This document shows, one piece after another, positions 63,493-64,000 of a stretch of 64,000 bases of DNA. This DNA comes from Bog-756 sp963727075 (GTDB taxonomy: Bacteria; Actinomycetota; Acidimicrobiia; Acidimicrobiales; RAAP-2). Below the pieces are notes generated by a model. That model did not search any database. It worked only from the letters and a program-made list of their open reading frames with translations, and was not told where the DNA came from. Location of the stretch: assembly GCA_963727075.1 (NCBI GenBank), contig CAVSET010000006.1:2170001-2234000 (forward strand). The letters are read 5' to 3'. Numbering within the stretch: position 1 is the first letter of the stretch; the number at the start of each line of letters is the position of its first letter. Both the position numbers and the translations under genes were made by a program.

Positions 63493-63534
63493 GGCCGTGC
63501 GCCTTGGGATTCACCACGAGCGGGACGCCGTTGC

Positions 63535-63810
63535 TCATCCCCCACGCATCCGTCGCGTCCGCTCGATGTGAGTGATTCTGGACTGTGCGATCAGCCATTC
63601 GTTGGAACGGATCAACTGCCGCTCCAACGGTTGGTGGTGCAATCCCCCAGGGCCATCGGTCTTCACCCCGCAGCGACGACACACTGACATTCGCCCGTTC
63701 GTCTCGGGGACATGGTGTTCATCGAGATCCCTACCCGTCTGTGCTGCGCCGGCTGTGACCATCGTTCTCCCATCGGGCACTGCACCCGGCTCGGGTACTA
63801 CGTCTGTCAT
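63535..63810 (-). CDS. possible small zinc-ribbon protein
   Basis: 91 residues. The second half MSVCRRCGVKTDGPGGLHHQ followed by a helix with IRSNEWLIAQSRITHIERTRR has one CxxC pair and two histidines that could bind zinc. The first half is variable. No family recognised. The remaining bases to the window edge (63811–64000) show no supported gene. Confidence 0.4.
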   Translation of the reverse strand: MTDVVPEPGAVPDGRTMVTAGAAQTGRDLDEHHVPETNGRMSVCRRCGVKTDGPGGLHHQPLERQLIRSNEWLIAQSRITHIERTRRMRGG

Positions 63811-64000
63811 TGCTCACTCCCGCTACTCAGAACTGCTCCCTGCATACCCTGCGGATCCCTCGCTTCTCTCTGCCGTGGATGCCCAAGGTCACCGAGAGCG
63901 CCCGGAGGCGCGAACATCACCGACCTCTCTTGACGACGTACGTCAGTTGGGAAGGAGGCGTATGTGGGAATGGGCGGTCTCCGACGGGTGGATCACGGAC

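Noticed and set aside
63712..63933. 73-codon plus-strand frame near the window end
   Set aside because: Cys/Pro/Arg-rich chance frame that overlaps a slightly better candidate on the other strand.

Overview
The window is a high-GC chromosome segment from an actinomycete. Supporting traits are a MshA-type mycothiol glycosyltransferase, a nickel superoxide dismutase (SodN) with its dedicated peptidase, a Rex–hemACDB arrangement like that of Streptomyces, F420-type oxidoreductase families, an actinobacterial LexA box ahead of recA, and an RsiG-like c-di-GMP-binding protein. The lineage looks like Acidimicrobiia or a relative, but that placement is an inference from overall character and not from a phylogenetic marker.

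Layout. 0–1.7 kb: the 5' end of nuoA, divergent from a geranylgeranyl-reductase-family gene (probable menaquinone reductase). 1.7–5.8 kb: two tandem paralogous membrane-anchored proteins of unknown function. 5.8–18.7 kb: a long, nearly unbroken minus-strand run. In transcription order it reads sodX, rsiG-like, XRE regulator, mshA, ybjN-like, proC, SAM hydroxide adenosyltransferase, rex, hemA, hemC, cobA, hemD, hemB, hemL. It joins Ni-SOD maturation, mycothiol, NADH sensing and tetrapyrrole synthesis. 18.8–23.9 kb: sodN, small stress and redox proteins, a cysteine-desulfurase-like enzyme and a beta-propeller lipoprotein. 23.9–27.6 kb: tRNA-Lys with a degraded island behind it (integrase remnant, GH5-like lipoprotein gene, direct repeat of the tRNA 3' end). 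27.6–29.1 kb: an ISL3-type insertion sequence with inverted repeats and target duplication. 30–31.6 kb: a broken secreted beta-helix gene.

31.8–43.5 kb is a catabolic block: acyl-CoA synthetase, acyl-CoA dehydrogenase, DUF35 protein, SCP2-type thiolase, ferredoxin and Rieske oxygenase on the minus strand, divergent from a double CaiB-type CoA-transferase and a nitroreductase, then an SDR and an adenosine-deaminase-family enzyme. Together they look like a hydroxylation plus CoA-dependent side-chain or ring degradation route for a hydrophobic substrate that cannot be named from sequence. 43.6–49.3 kb holds membrane proteins, an alpha/beta hydrolase and a three-PAS diguanylate cyclase. 50.3–53.3 kb has two divergent citrate-synthase-family genes, one with an N-terminal HTH and one with an N-terminal CBS pair, around an AT-rich palindromic region. 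53.3–56.7 kb has a SnoaL-like protein, an LLM-class F420 oxidoreductase and a Tat-exported DMFA2_C protein. 56.8–62.9 kb is the conserved recA / cinA / pgsA / rimO neighbourhood, with tRNA-Ser downstream.

A cross-cutting feature is the number of single-base reading-frame breaks. I count 12 in 9 genes, mostly in G or C runs, plus one in-frame amber codon. Some sit in a decaying mobile region, but several hit ordinary metabolic genes. Base-calling errors in the source assembly therefore need to be excluded before these are called pseudogenes. The strongest candidates for new biology are the RsiG-like c-di-GMP protein inside a redox operon, the CBS–citrate synthase fusion opposite an HTH–citrate synthase, and the tandem membrane-protein pair.
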